Below are positions 8,567 through 17,411 of a stretch of DNA of 64,000 nucleotides, piece after piece. The translations under genes were made by a program, and so were the position numbers. Within the stretch, counting starts at the first letter, position 1, and every line of letters starts with the position of its first letter. The notes beneath the pieces are model-generated. The model made no database searches and was not told where the DNA came from. It saw only the letters and a list, made by a program, of their open reading frames with translations. The stretch comes from Lactobacillus sp. ESL0677 (GTDB lineage Bacteria > Bacillota > Bacilli > Lactobacillales > Lactobacillaceae): assembly GCF_029392875.1 (NCBI RefSeq), contig NZ_CP113946.1, positions 1,550,001-1,614,000 on the forward strand. Direction: 5' to 3'.

Positions 8567-10042
8567 CTAGTTTAAACCAACACTCTGAGCAAAGCGCATG
8601 AATGCCGCTTGCCCGTCCTTTGTTTGCTTGAAGACGCCCGCATCTTCAAGCACTCTCGCAAAGACCTTACCAAGTTCTGCCTGCAAAATGGCATCAACAT
8701 TGGCTGCTGTAATAGAATTTTGTGCCTTAATCTGTTCAGCCCACAGCAAATGCATTGCTGCAACCTTGTTCTTTTCACCTAGCAGAAACTTCCGCACTTC
8801 TTGCATCTCCGGCTCAAGCCGTGGTGGCAAAATCGCTAGCCCCATCACTTCTATTAAACCAATATTTTCTTTTTTAATATGTTGGACATCTTGGTGAGGA
8901 TGAAAAATACCATCAGGATATTTATCCGAAGTTTGGTTATCACGCAATACTAAGTCAAGTACTAACTGGTCGCCTTGCTTGTGCGCAATTGGTGTAATCG
9001 TGTGGTGCGGCGTCTCACCAGTAAATGCCCGAACATCAACTTGTTCATCGCTATAATCGCGCCATGCCAACAAAATTTTGTTAGCCAGTGCCACTAATTG
9101 CTGCTTATTTTGACTGCGTAAGCGAATTACAGACATGGGCCACTTCACAATCCCAGCTGCAACATCATCAAAACCGGTAAAATTAATCTTAGTCTTCACC
9201 TTGGCTTTCATCATTGCAAAACTGTGACGACCACCCTGATAATGCTCATGAGCAAGAATTGAACCGCCAACGATTGGTAAGTCCGCGTTACTCCCAGCAA
9301 AATATCCCGGAAATTGTTCAATAATATTAAGCAGTCTCACAAACGTTTTTTCCGAAATTTTCATTCCTTCATGTTTAGCCGAAAGGAAAATACAATGCTC
9401 ATTAAAATAAGCATAAGGAGAATACTGAAAACCCCAGACCTCATCGCCAATCTTAAAGCGAATAATCCGATGATTACTGCGGGCAGGATAATTAATTCGA
9501 CCTAAATAGCCCTCATTCTCCTTGCACAATTGGCATAAGGGGTACCCTGTTGCCTTTACCGTCTTAGCTGCCGCAATTGCCCGCGGGTCCTTTTCCGGCT
9601 TAGAGAGGTTAATCGTGATTTCTAAATCGCCATATTCACTAGGAGTGACAAAATAAATATTTTTAGCAATTGCGCGCGTTTTGATATAGTCACTGCGTTT
9701 ACTTAATTGATAAAAATCGGCAAGCGCCTGTTCCGGCTTTTCTTGATATGTCTGCCAAAATTTGTGGTTAACAACGCTCGGACGCGGCACTAACAAGTTC
9801 ATTAACTGAGCACCTAACACATCTTGCTCATTAAGGGTCGGACCACAATTACCATTTTTCAAAGCAGCGGCAACCAGTTCATCCTTTAAATCAATTAACG
9901 CCGTACTTGTTGTCATCAATTCCCGTGCTTCGTCGCCGACTAACGCTAACACCTGATTAACCAAATAAATCTGATCTAGTTCTGTAGCATCACCTGCAGC
10001 AATTACTTGCGTAACAAATTGATCAACTAAATTTGTTTGCAT
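8567..10042 (-). CDS. galT: UDP-glucose--hexose-1-phosphate uridylyltransferase (class II)
   Basis: A 491-aa protein matching the longer Firmicutes type of GalT, which swaps UMP between UDP-glucose and galactose-1-phosphate in the Leloir pathway. The motif [11 protein letters not shown] contains the His-x-His pair expected for the uridylylated histidine region, and CQLCKENEG resembles the family's metal-associated cysteine segment. It follows galK by 21 bp in one operon and ends in a terminator. No galM, galE or galR is linked here, so epimerase functions must lie elsewhere. Confidence 0.92.
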   Translation of the reverse strand: MQTNLVDQFVTQVIAAGDATELDQIYLVNQVLALVGDEARELMTTSTALIDLKDELVAAALKNGNCGPTLNEQDVLGAQLMNLLVPRPSVVNHKFWQTYQEKPEQALADFYQLSKRSDYIKTRAIAKNIYFVTPSEYGDLEITINLSKPEKDPRAIAAAKTVKATGYPLCQLCKENEGYLGRINYPARSNHRIIRFKIGDEVWGFQYSPYAYFNEHCIFLSAKHEGMKISEKTFVRLLNIIEQFPGYFAGSNADLPIVGGSILAHEHYQGGRHSFAMMKAKVKTKINFTGFDDVAAGIVKWPMSVIRLRSQNKQQLVALANKILLAWRDYSDEQVDVRAFTGETPHHTITPIAHKQGDQLVLDLVLRDNQTSDKYPDGIFHPHQDVQHIKKENIGLIEVMGLAILPPRLEPEMQEVRKFLLGEKNKVAAMHLLWAEQIKAQNSITAANVDAILQAELGKVFARVLEDAGVFKQTKDGQAAFMRFAQSVGLN

Positions 10043-10063
10043 TTTTTACATTCCCATCACTAA

Positions 10064-11236
10064 CTACTTTAATACCTTGGCACCATCTGCAGTTTCAGCA
10101 AGATAAAACGATGGCGCGTAACCAATCACTTGCTCATATACAGTGCCGACACTTTGCTTAAATGCCTCTACATCTTTTTTATTAACCAGCGCAATTGCAC
10201 AGCCGCCAAAACCAGCGCCTGTCATTCTTGCACCTAATACGCCTGGCTGCTGCCATGCTGTATGAACGAGCGTATCTAGTTCCTTGCCTGTAACCTCGTA
10301 GTCGTTTTCCAGAGATACATGCGAAGCATTAATTAGCCGCCCAAACTCTGCTAAGTCGCCTTTTTGCAAAGCCTGTTCAGCATATAAAGTCCGCTCGTTT
10401 TCCCAGACTGCATGGCGCGCTCTCTTGAGTAGCGTTTCTGAAGATAATAGCGAACTATATTGGTCCAAAGTTCTACTATCAAGCTCGCCTAAAGAATTAA
10501 TATTTAATTCTTTTTGTAAGTCATGGAGCGCCTGTTCACACTCACTTCTGCGCTCATTATATTTAGAATCAGCTAGCTCACGCCGCTTGTTCGTATTCAT
10601 AATGACGATTACATTATCCTGTAAATTAAGGGGAACCATACTATAGTCTAAAGTATTGGTATCAAGCAGGATTGCGTGATTTTGCTTACTCATCGCTACT
10701 GCAAATTGGTCCATAATTCCTGAATTTACACCAATGAAGTCATTCTCAGTTGAAACACCCATCTTGACAAGATCAAACGCACTAAAGTCAAGGTTAAACT
10801 GATCTTTTAAAATCACACCGATTAACATTTCCAGAGCAGCTGAAGAAGACAGACCTGCACCATCAGGGATATTGCCATCGATATAAATATTTAAGCCATG
10901 CGTGATTTGCGCACCTTTAGCTAATAAAAAATGCAACATTCCTTTAGCATAATTAGTCCAAGAGTCCTCTTTAACAAAATGGAGGTCATTCAAGTCAACA
11001 TCAATTATGCCCAGCTCCGCAAAACTGGTGGAGTAAAGACGAAATGTCTGATCAGCGCGGGCACTCACAGCACCATAGATTCCCAGAGTGATTGCACACG
11101 GGAATACATGTCCACCATTATAGTCAGTATGCTCGCCGATTAAATTAATTCTACCTGGGGAAAAATAATAACCCTTAGGATTTTCGTGATATATTTCAGT
11201 AAACTTATCTTTTAATTCTTCTTTTTGCAATTTCAT
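10064..11236 (-). CDS. galK: Galactokinase
   Basis: A 390-aa GHMP-family kinase that phosphorylates galactose at C1. Visible signatures are the galactokinase motif [15 protein letters not shown] near residues 29-43, the ATP-binding GLSSSAALE near 127-135 and the third motif [11 protein letters not shown] near 335-345. I place the start at the ATG at 11236: an in-frame TTG at 11266 lies inside the cre-like site and would add a non-family extension. First gene of galKT. Confidence 0.93.
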   Translation of the reverse strand: MKLQKEELKDKFTEIYHENPKGYYFSPGRINLIGEHTDYNGGHVFPCAITLGIYGAVSARADQTFRLYSTSFAELGIIDVDLNDLHFVKEDSWTNYAKGMLHFLLAKGAQITHGLNIYIDGNIPDGAGLSSSAALEMLIGVILKDQFNLDFSAFDLVKMGVSTENDFIGVNSGIMDQFAVAMSKQNHAILLDTNTLDYSMVPLNLQDNVIVIMNTNKRRELADSKYNERRSECEQALHDLQKELNINSLGELDSRTLDQYSSLLSSETLLKRARHAVWENERTLYAEQALQKGDLAEFGRLINASHVSLENDYEVTGKELDTLVHTAWQQPGVLGARMTGAGFGGCAIALVNKKDVEAFKQSVGTVYEQVIGYAPSFYLAETADGAKVLK

Positions 11237-11251
11237 TCTATCTGCTTTCGT

Positions 11252-11265
11252 AAAAAACGCTTTCA
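11252..11265 (-). promoter_or_regulatory. Candidate cre (CcpA) site at galK
   Basis: Minus-strand TGAAAGCGTTTTTT matches the cre consensus at 12 of 14 positions. It lies between the -10 box and the galK start, a roadblock position consistent with glucose repression of galactose use. Confidence 0.6.
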
Positions 11266-11281
11266 AAAATATTACTATCTT

Positions 11282-11309
11282 ATTGTACTATTTTTTATGG
11301 CTCCAGCAA
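11282..11309 (-). promoter_or_regulatory. galK promoter
   Basis: TTGCTG and TACAAT hexamers on the minus strand, separated by 16 bp, placed just upstream of the cre-like site and about 50 bp before the galK ATG. Confidence 0.6.
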
Positions 11310-11350
11310 ATTGAAATTAATAAAATTTAAATGGCAAAACTAAGTGAACG

Positions 11351-12181
11351 TTAATCAATCGTAATATCACCAGTCGAGGAATCGACCTTAAGCGTTGCTT
11401 TACTACCGGAGTAATTTTTAATTAAATGATCATCTGCATCATCGCCAAAATACTCAATGTCACCCGTATCAACTGACAAATGGTACGTCATCTTCTTAGT
11501 GGCATTGTCAAAAGTAAAATCACCAGTATCTAATGAAAATGAATTATTACCTAATAAGCGCGACGTAGAAATATCCACATCTCCAGTATCAACATCGCCA
11601 ATAACATTCTTAAGCTGACTAGCATCAATCTCAATGTCGCCCGTATCACTTGATAACTTGCAGCCATTTGCAATGATATGGTTAAAGTCAATATTTCCGG
11701 TATCAGAGTCAACTGCTATCTTTTGCAACTGTAAATTATTTAACTCAAAGTCACTTGTACTTGCTTGCGCAGTAATTTTAGTAAGTGAACTTTTGCGTGG
11801 AACCGTTATTTCGACCCGATATTTAGCAGTTATGTGCTTGCCATTAATAGATATGCCGCCAATATTGAAAAAGTGATTATGCAGCTGCCCATGCTGAGTA
11901 ACCACTAATTCACCATTCTTGACATTAGTGGTAATTCTACTCTTCTGATTATCGCTAATCTTTACTTGATATTTCTTACCTTGTCGAATACTGACATCAG
12001 CTGTATCAACATCCACTTTGATTTTAGTAAATTTTTGCGGATAAACTATTCTGGTTTTCGTTGGTTGGCTATTTTCCTTACCTGAGCTACTACCTAGATG
12101 TCCTAAATAAATAACGGCAGCCAGCAGAACTACGATTAAACAAATTACCAAAGTAATAATTGCTTTTTTATTTTTCTTCAT
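11351..12181 (-). CDS. Membrane-anchored DUF4097-type beta-repeat protein
   Basis: A 276-aa protein. A lysine-rich N-terminus and one hydrophobic helix (about residues 8-28) form a signal anchor, so the rest should lie outside the membrane. The C-terminal half carries repeated DTGD/DTGN units about 20 residues apart (for example SDTGNIDF, SDTGDIEI, VDTGDVDI, LDTGDFTF, VDTGDIEY, SSTGDITI), typical of DUF4097 'putative adhesin' beta-solenoids. Function is not known; related genes often lie near PadR regulators and envelope-stress genes, but none is next to this one. It has its own promoter with a palindromic operator. Confidence 0.75.
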   Translation of the reverse strand: MKKNKKAIITLVICLIVVLLAAVIYLGHLGSSSGKENSQPTKTRIVYPQKFTKIKVDVDTADVSIRQGKKYQVKISDNQKSRITTNVKNGELVVTQHGQLHNHFFNIGGISINGKHITAKYRVEITVPRKSSLTKITAQASTSDFELNNLQLQKIAVDSDTGNIDFNHIIANGCKLSSDTGDIEIDASQLKNVIGDVDTGDVDISTSRLLGNNSFSLDTGDFTFDNATKKMTYHLSVDTGDIEYFGDDADDHLIKNYSGSKATLKVDSSTGDITID

Positions 12182-12204
12182 CTTTCACAATTTTCCCTTT
12201 CTAT

Positions 12205-12218
12205 GCATACTAGTATGC
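12205..12218. promoter_or_regulatory. 14-bp perfect palindrome over the DUF4097 gene start of transcription
   Basis: GCATACTAGTATGC is a perfect palindrome located about 5-18 bp downstream of the predicted start of transcription, between the -10 box and the ribosome site. The position fits an operator for a dimeric repressor. Confidence 0.55.
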
Positions 12219-12229
12219 TAATACACTAA

Positions 12230-12258
12230 ATTCTAATTTATTAATATTCTTTAGTCAA
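12230..12258 (-). promoter_or_regulatory. Promoter of the DUF4097 gene
   Basis: TTGACT (12253-12258) and TAGAAT (12230-12235) on the minus strand with a 17-bp spacer; near-consensus sigma-A promoter. Confidence 0.65.
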
Positions 12259-12273
12259 CCTAATTTTGCCTGC

Positions 12274-12305
12274 AAAAAAAGACGCTACATCTAAATGTAG
12301 CGTCT
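12274..12305 (-). terminator. Terminator of the polynucleotide-kinase-like gene
   Basis: Stem GACGCTACAT / ATGTAGCGTC with a CTAA loop, followed on the minus strand by a seven-T run, directly after the stop codon. Confidence 0.85.
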
Positions 12306-12311
12306 GCTAGT

Positions 12312-13247
12312 TTACCAAATATGCAACAAGCGTTCTGAGTGTAACTTACTCAAATTAAATTGGTGCACATGTTGTGGCCTACTCTGTGGTACTTTGTGCA
12401 TAAAATCAGCCAAATTAACCAATCCAGTTGAATACGTCCATACACCTTTAACCTTTTTAATCGGATCCAGTAGCTCATTTCTGATCGGATAGGCTGAAAT
12501 TAAAAAGTGCTTGTGATGAAATTTAAACACAAAATATGGTAAACGAAATTCCTTAATAACTTCCTCTTCTGTCTTACCGATTGTAATCACGTTACGGTAA
12601 GTACCATATTTTTCTGTAAAACGATCATTAAAGGAAAAGTAAAAATTAGAAATATGCACATGCGGAAAATCCGCCTCAGCAACCTTATCTGGAACAGCAA
12701 TGACGTGTGCAAAATGATCTAAATCACTCTCCTTTTGTGACAGCACATTGCCCATCTGATTAGGATTAACTACGCGTGCCCATTCAGGCACCCGCCAATT
12801 ATCCTTATAGGTCAAATACATTTCTCGAACCACATCTGGCTTGACCCAATCATATTGCCTGCGTACTTGATTGCGATTAAGCAAGTTACGCAAACTCTTG
12901 TGGTACATTAAATCAACGACGAATAATTCATAACGATAACGCTCAACCCACGGCTTATAGTGTTCAATACTATCAGAAACAACGTGGGTACTATCAACAA
13001 TTACCGTTTCGCCGCGCTTCATCTTTTCTTCTACGAGGTAGTCAACTAACCGCTCTGTCTGCTTATTCGCATAGCGCGGAATTACTTGATGTAAGCAATC
13101 GGTATCTTCTTCATAAAAATAGGTTAAGTTCGCCAATAATAATCTAATTTGATCACGACTAATCGCGTATGGTTGTAAGTGATGGCGAGCAATGAATGAA
13201 GATTTACCGGAGCCGGGTGCGCCTCGTAATAAAAATATTTTACGCAT
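12312..13247 (-). CDS. T4 Pnkp-like P-loop kinase with unknown C-terminal domain
   Basis: A 311-aa protein whose first ~150 residues resemble the 5'-OH polynucleotide kinase domain of phage T4 Pnkp: P-loop GAPGSGKSS (9-17), acceptor motif RDQIR with D32 and R35 in the spacing of the T4 D35/R38 pair, D85 in VIVDST at the equivalent place, and a lid segment with RN (125-126), R129/R130 and DVVREMY (138-144) like the T4 lid. The phosphatase domain of T4 Pnkp is absent; instead about 130 C-terminal residues rich in His/Phe/Tyr match nothing I recognise. A role in RNA or DNA end repair is an inference; a kinase acting on a small molecule is an alternative. Single-gene transcript with its own terminator. 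Confidence 0.7.
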   Translation of the reverse strand: MRKIFLLRGAPGSGKSSFIARHHLQPYAISRDQIRLLLANLTYFYEEDTDCLHQVIPRYANKQTERLVDYLVEEKMKRGETVIVDSTHVVSDSIEHYKPWVERYRYELFVVDLMYHKSLRNLLNRNQVRRQYDWVKPDVVREMYLTYKDNWRVPEWARVVNPNQMGNVLSQKESDLDHFAHVIAVPDKVAEADFPHVHISNFYFSFNDRFTEKYGTYRNVITIGKTEEEVIKEFRLPYFVFKFHHKHFLISAYPIRNELLDPIKKVKGVWTYSTGLVNLADFMHKVPQSRPQHVHQFNLSKLHSERLLHIW

Positions 13248-13351
13248 GCCTTTTACTCCAAACTAAGAATGTAAAACTTATATAGTATCGTAATAAATTT
13301 TAACATACATCTGCCAAATTCCTTAATCAGAACTAAAAGCAATCTTAAAAT

Positions 13352-14026
13352 TTAGCGTAAAATCTGTTTATCAACAATTTGTAAACGGGCATCTAAGGTA
13401 TAACTAATTGGCTCTGCATTGGGAACCTCTACCTGCACAATGTCGCGGTCATTAATTCCTTCCATTTTTTTAATTAAGGCGCGCAAACTTGAGCCGTGGG
13501 CAACAATTAATTGGTCCTCACCGTTTTTCAATCTACTTGCAACTTCATTATTATAGTATGGCAATAAGCGCTGTTGTGTCTGATATAAGCTCTCAGTAAG
13601 CGGCAAACGGTGCAAGTCACAGGTATTATAGCGGCGATCCGTAATCTTTTTCCCTTCCGGCGGGATTGAATAAAAGCCGCGGCGCCATTCTAGAACTTGT
13701 TGCTTGCCATAAATTTGGCGAGACAGATCCTTATTGATACCACGGAGTTTGCCGTAATGCCGCTCATTCAGGCGCCACGTTTTGGTAACAGGTAAATACA
13801 GGAAATGACAGACATCAGCCACAACATTTGCAGTCACAATTGCTCGCGATAAAACTGAAGTATGAATATGTGTTGGCGCAAAGTCAGGAATTTGCTTAAT
13901 TAGTTCACCAGCATGCCTTGCTTGATCTCTACCCTTAGCAGTCAGTGGCACATCGTTCCACCCAGTATAGACATTAGCTGAATTGGCCGTACTTTCACCA
14001 TGCCTGACTAAAACTAACTTGACCAT
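13352..14026 (-). CDS. gpmA: 2,3-bisphosphoglycerate-dependent phosphoglycerate mutase, GpmA-like
   Basis: A 224-aa histidine-phosphatase-fold enzyme interconverting 3- and 2-phosphoglycerate. Catalytic H9 sits in VRHGES; YTGWNDVPLT, NERHYGKLRGINK and WRRGFYSIPP are hallmarks of dPGM, and the second histidine is in VAHGSSLRAL. Some positions depart from housekeeping GpmA (for instance the run around DRRYNTCDLHRLPLTES), so it may be the second, less typical paralogue often seen in lactobacilli. Its ATG abuts the stop codon of the small membrane-protein gene upstream (TAGATG), so the two are translationally coupled. Confidence 0.8.
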   Translation of the reverse strand: MVKLVLVRHGESTANSANVYTGWNDVPLTAKGRDQARHAGELIKQIPDFAPTHIHTSVLSRAIVTANVVADVCHFLYLPVTKTWRLNERHYGKLRGINKDLSRQIYGKQQVLEWRRGFYSIPPEGKKITDRRYNTCDLHRLPLTESLYQTQQRLLPYYNNEVASRLKNGEDQLIVAHGSSLRALIKKMEGINDRDIVQVEVPNAEPISYTLDARLQIVDKQILR

Positions 14027-14203
14027 CTACTTGACCCAATGCAAAATCATCATTGCAATACCGCCGATGACAAAAATAATTCCTAAAATCATAAAGACTG
14101 TTGTACCACCCTGCTGATTATGCCGGCGGCGATTATATGAAAACGCCATGTCGTAAAGTCCGACAATCAAAACAATAATGGCTGTAAAAAGACTAACTTT
14201 CAT
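14027..14203 (-). CDS. Small membrane protein, 58 aa
   Basis: A short gene with a good ribosome site (AGGGGGAAA) 8 bases or so before its ATG at 14203. The product has two hydrophobic helices (about residues 5-19 and 36-55) separated by a basic, Gln/Gly-rich loop (YNRRRHNQQGG). It ends exactly where the GpmA-like gene begins. No function recognised. The strong ribosome site, the two-helix pattern and the tight packing between neighbours argue that it is real. Confidence 0.7.
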   Translation of the reverse strand: MKVSLFTAIIVLIVGLYDMAFSYNRRRHNQQGGTTVFMILGIIFVIGGIAMMILHWVK

Positions 14204-14215
14204 TTCTATTTCCCC

Positions 14216-15106
14216 CTAATTTTCGTGATCATGGCCCGGCACAATCATCTCATCATTCTTGCCGCGTTCACACTCGGCTTGAAAATTGATATGATTAATC
14301 CCCAATTGCTGCAACTTTTTACTAATTTGCTGCGTTAACTTTTCAAATTCACTAGCAGTTAATTTTGCATCCACGTTAACGTGAGCATCAAGCATAATAT
14401 AATTGTCGCTATAGCGCCATAAATGCACATGATGAATATTTTTTATCTCTGGAAAAGATAACACAATTTGATTCATTTGTTCAAGGTCAATATCAGGATT
14501 TGATTCCATTAAAATATTCGCTGCTTTTTTGGTAATCTGATATGCCTCATGCAGAACAAACACTGACACTAACATCGTCATAACAGGATCAAGCCAAGTA
14601 ATTTGCCAAAAGTAAATGACCACCGCACCAATAACTACAGCAATGCTAGACAAGGCATCACTCATCATATGCACAAAAGTTGAGCGGACGTTTAAACTCC
14701 CCTGTGCATCCTGATACATCGCCAACATAGAAACAAAATTAGCAATCAAAACAATAATTGCGACTATCAGCATAATGCCGCCTTTAATTTGGCTAGGCTG
14801 CCAAAAACGCTCAATTGCCTCAACAAATAACGTAACACTGATTAAAATTAAAATAATTCCGTTAGTGAAGGCGGCCAATATTTCGGCGCGCTCATAGCCA
14901 AACGTTTTATTTTGATTGCGACTACGATTACTAATTAAATGTGCGACAAATGAAATGATGATCGCACCCACATCACTTAAATTATGGACAGCATCTGACA
15001 ATAAGGCTAAAGACCCAGACACGAACCCACCAATAAACTCTGCAATGGTAATGATAATATTAAGTAGCGTTACATAAGCATAACGCTTAGTTGTGTGATC
15101 TTTCAT
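14216..15106 (-). CDS. Cation diffusion facilitator (CDF) metal exporter
   Basis: A 296-aa CDF protein with six transmembrane helices (about residues 10-200) and a cytosolic ferredoxin-like C-terminal domain. The metal-site motifs HNLSDVG in helix II and HMMSDALS in helix V give the His/Asp set typical of Zn/Cd-type CDFs (ZitB/CzcD-like), and the tail is His-rich (PGHDHEN). I prefer the ATG at 15106, which is 9 bases from AAAGGA; the ATG at 15115 sits directly on the ribosome site. It lies 12 bp before the 58-aa gene, so an operon with it and the GpmA-like gene is likely. Confidence 0.88.
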   Translation of the reverse strand: MKDHTTKRYAYVTLLNIIITIAEFIGGFVSGSLALLSDAVHNLSDVGAIIISFVAHLISNRSRNQNKTFGYERAEILAAFTNGIILILISVTLFVEAIERFWQPSQIKGGIMLIVAIIVLIANFVSMLAMYQDAQGSLNVRSTFVHMMSDALSSIAVVIGAVVIYFWQITWLDPVMTMLVSVFVLHEAYQITKKAANILMESNPDIDLEQMNQIVLSFPEIKNIHHVHLWRYSDNYIMLDAHVNVDAKLTASEFEKLTQQISKKLQQLGINHINFQAECERGKNDEMIVPGHDHEN

Positions 15107-15140
15107 TTTATGCATTCCTTTCCTTGCATTTAGTGTAACA

Positions 15141-15168
15141 AAAAAGTCTTACTGCTCCCAGTAAGACT
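15141..15168 (-). terminator. Terminator overlapping the stop codon of the histidine phosphatase gene
   Basis: Stem AGTCTTACTG / CAGTAAGACT with a 4-nt loop and a T-run on the minus strand; the upstream arm contains the gene's TAG stop. Confidence 0.85.
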
Positions 15169-15847
15169 ATATATTTTCTGCATTAATATTGTAATCGACA
15201 ATTTCAAATTTACCATTGTCATGGAGAATGCCGCGACTGACACTACCGTTATCAGGAAAAATAATATCGTGTAACCCATCACTTTGGTTCCAATACTTAA
15301 TTCCCAAGGTTTTAATAAAGTCACCGTGTGAAACAAGCAAAACGCGCTTTTCATTTTTGGTTAAGTCACTTAATACATTAACCGCACGCACCATTCTAGC
15401 GTCAAGTTCTTCCTTATTTTCGGCTAAATGTCGTGGATCAGCTTCTTTGGTTGCCTCCCGAAACTCATAAATACCGACTTGATTAATGATTTTGGTCACG
15501 TTATCCTCATGACCCATACCAGCGGCCATGGCAACTTGCTCCCAAGTATGGTGAACATCATCACCCTCAAATGAACCAAAAAAGACTTCCCGAAATTCTG
15601 GCAGCTTTTTGATTTTGTTAATTTCAGATACCTGATTGGCATCTTTCATTAAGTGCACGGTATCAATTGCTCGCTTCAAATCTGAAGAATACATATTGTC
15701 AAAATGAACCTGACTTAAAGCCTGTGCAGTTCGCTTTAAATCGTTAATTCCTTTAACTGTCAATGGTGAGTCACACCAGCCCTGAACCTTATCAAGCTGG
15801 TTAAACATCGTTTCACCATGCCGAACTAAATAAACTTCTGTACTCAA
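15167..15847 (-). CDS. Histidine phosphatase family protein
   Basis: A 226-aa member of the phosphoglycerate-mutase-like histidine phosphatases. The phospho-acceptor motif VRHGET is near residue 8-13, the acidic LPEFREVFFGSFEG carries the general acid, and SHGDFIKTLG carries the second histidine. I choose a TTG start at 15847: the sequence AAAGGAGA lies 8 bases before it, whereas the upstream in-frame GTG at 15865 overlaps that ribosome site. It lacks the dPGM insertions, so phosphatase activity on a small phosphorylated metabolite is more likely than mutase activity. Confidence 0.8.
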   Translation of the reverse strand: MSTEVYLVRHGETMFNQLDKVQGWCDSPLTVKGINDLKRTAQALSQVHFDNMYSSDLKRAIDTVHLMKDANQVSEINKIKKLPEFREVFFGSFEGDDVHHTWEQVAMAAGMGHEDNVTKIINQVGIYEFREATKEADPRHLAENKEELDARMVRAVNVLSDLTKNEKRVLLVSHGDFIKTLGIKYWNQSDGLHDIIFPDNGSVSRGILHDNGKFEIVDYNINAENI

Positions 15848-15881
15848 TTCGCATTCTCCTTTCACAATAGATTGTATTAAA

Positions 15882-16643
15882 CTATAACATATATGCTTTG
15901 TAAAAGAAATACCCCGCCTGAATAAACGCTAGAGCTGCAATGAATATCCGGACAGCATTCGCCGGAACCTTACGTAAAATTCCCATTCCCAAATAACCAC
16001 CGATAAACATGCCGATGGCAAGTGGAATAGCCTGATTCCAATAAATGTGTGACGTAAAGATAAATACAATTAATGCTACCAGATTAGCCAAGCCACAAAT
16101 AACGTTTTTGATGGCATTTACAACAATAAACTTTTCATCAGTAATGTAGGTTAACAATACCAGCACAATAACGCCGCCGGCAGCACCAAAGTAGCCGGTA
16201 TAAACACCCATTACAAGTAACGCTGCAATATAGAAAATTTCTTGCCAGAGCGGTCTTTTGTGTGGTTCTAAACTATGATGCTTGCCGGATGCTAGCACCA
16301 TAATTCCCGAGCCAGCAATGAAGAACGGCACGAGCTTTTCAAAGACACTTGATGGAAATGATAGCAGCAAAAAGCAGCCTAAAAGCGACCCGACAACTGT
16401 AAACAAGCCATAAAAGCCAACTTGCTTCCAGTGTCCCTTAAGTTCCTTAGTTGATGAAATCGTCGAGCCAACGCTGGTCCAAATGAGAGCGGCATCGTTA
16501 GTAACATTAGCATAAACTGGCGGAATCCCTACGGCTAACAAGACTGGGTAAGACGCAAGTGATGCCATTGAAGCCACTGATGATAGTAGACCTCCTGCGA
16601 CTCCTCCCAGCAAAATAAAGATTAATGTAAAAATTGACGGCAT
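15882..16643 (-). CDS. TSUP family (TauE/SafE) membrane permease
   Basis: A 253-aa hydrophobic protein with about eight transmembrane helices and the family's repeated Gly-rich halves (GGVAGGLLSS near the N-terminus, YFGAAGGVIVLVLL in the middle). TSUP proteins move small anions, often sulfite, sulfonates or organosulfur compounds. The gene is divergent from the HAD-like gene and probably independent of the histidine phosphatase 34 bp downstream. Substrate not evident. Confidence 0.8.
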   Translation of the reverse strand: MPSIFTLIFILLGGVAGGLLSSVASMASLASYPVLLAVGIPPVYANVTNDAALIWTSVGSTISSTKELKGHWKQVGFYGLFTVVGSLLGCFLLLSFPSSVFEKLVPFFIAGSGIMVLASGKHHSLEPHKRPLWQEIFYIAALLVMGVYTGYFGAAGGVIVLVLLTYITDEKFIVVNAIKNVICGLANLVALIVFIFTSHIYWNQAIPLAIGMFIGGYLGMGILRKVPANAVRIFIAALAFIQAGYFFYKAYML

Positions 16644-16715
16644 TTTTTAGCTCCTTTTTAGCAATAATATCTATTATAATGCAAGTAGAAAACAAATAAA
16701 GAAGGTAAACTAACA

Positions 16716-17375
16716 GTGACAAAGTTTGAAACATTGATAATTATTCCCGAAGGCAGTCTGTTAAATCAAAAAGTAGCCGAAAGAAATGCGCTCCGGCAAA
16801 CTTTACGTGACCTCGGACGCGATTTTGGGCCTGCTGAACGAATTAGGTACACTAGTCTGCAGGAGCAAGTAAAGTTTCTCGGACAAGATGAGCGCATTCA
16901 GTTAATTTTGCAAACGTTCTGCAACGATAATTTACAAGATTCCCAGCAAATTTTTTGGCAAAAAATGACCAAACAGAAACAACTGGTTCAAGATGCAATT
17001 GCCTTTTTAGATGAAGTGACAGCTAAAGTTAATTTGGTAATGCTGGCAAAAGAACCACAAAAAATATTAGCACCCCGACTAGCAGAAAGTGAACTGCTCA
17101 ATTATTTTTCTACCGTTTACTTCCCAGAAAATTCCGCTGCCAAATTGCCTAATAAAAATGTGTTTGTCCCTATTTTTCAGGAACACAACAATTTTAATCC
17201 AGCAACCAGTCTAGTTATCGGTACCAATCTCACCGAAGAAATTAAAGGTGCTGAAAATGCCAACTTGCAATCACTATGGCTAGCACCTAAAAAAAGTAAA
17301 ATTCCAATTACCCCGCATCCCACATTGCACCTTAACAAGTTAAGCGATTTATTATTTTACCTTCAGCTCAGCTAG
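16716..17375 (+). CDS. HAD-superfamily-like protein lacking catalytic aspartates
   Basis: A 219-aa protein with the layout of a YjjG-type HAD hydrolase. Strand 1 reads TLIIIPEGSLLN, where active HADs have DxDGTL: both aspartates are gone (Pro and Gly stand there). Near residue 168 the segment IGTNLTEEIKGAENA aligns with the usual metal motif VGDxxxxDIxGAxNA, again with the first Asp replaced (Thr) and the second changed to Glu. It is therefore probably not a phosphatase. The start is a GTG at 16716 preceded by AGAAGG. A DJ-1-family gene follows 36 bp downstream. Confidence 0.65.
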   Translation: MTKFETLIIIPEGSLLNQKVAERNALRQTLRDLGRDFGPAERIRYTSLQEQVKFLGQDERIQLILQTFCNDNLQDSQQIFWQKMTKQKQLVQDAIAFLDEVTAKVNLVMLAKEPQKILAPRLAESELLNYFSTVYFPENSAAKLPNKNVFVPIFQEHNNFNPATSLVIGTNLTEEIKGAENANLQSLWLAPKKSKIPITPHPTLHLNKLSDLLFYLQLS

Positions 17376-17411
17376 TTTATAATAAAAGTAACAGATTGTG
17401 AGGTATAAAAG

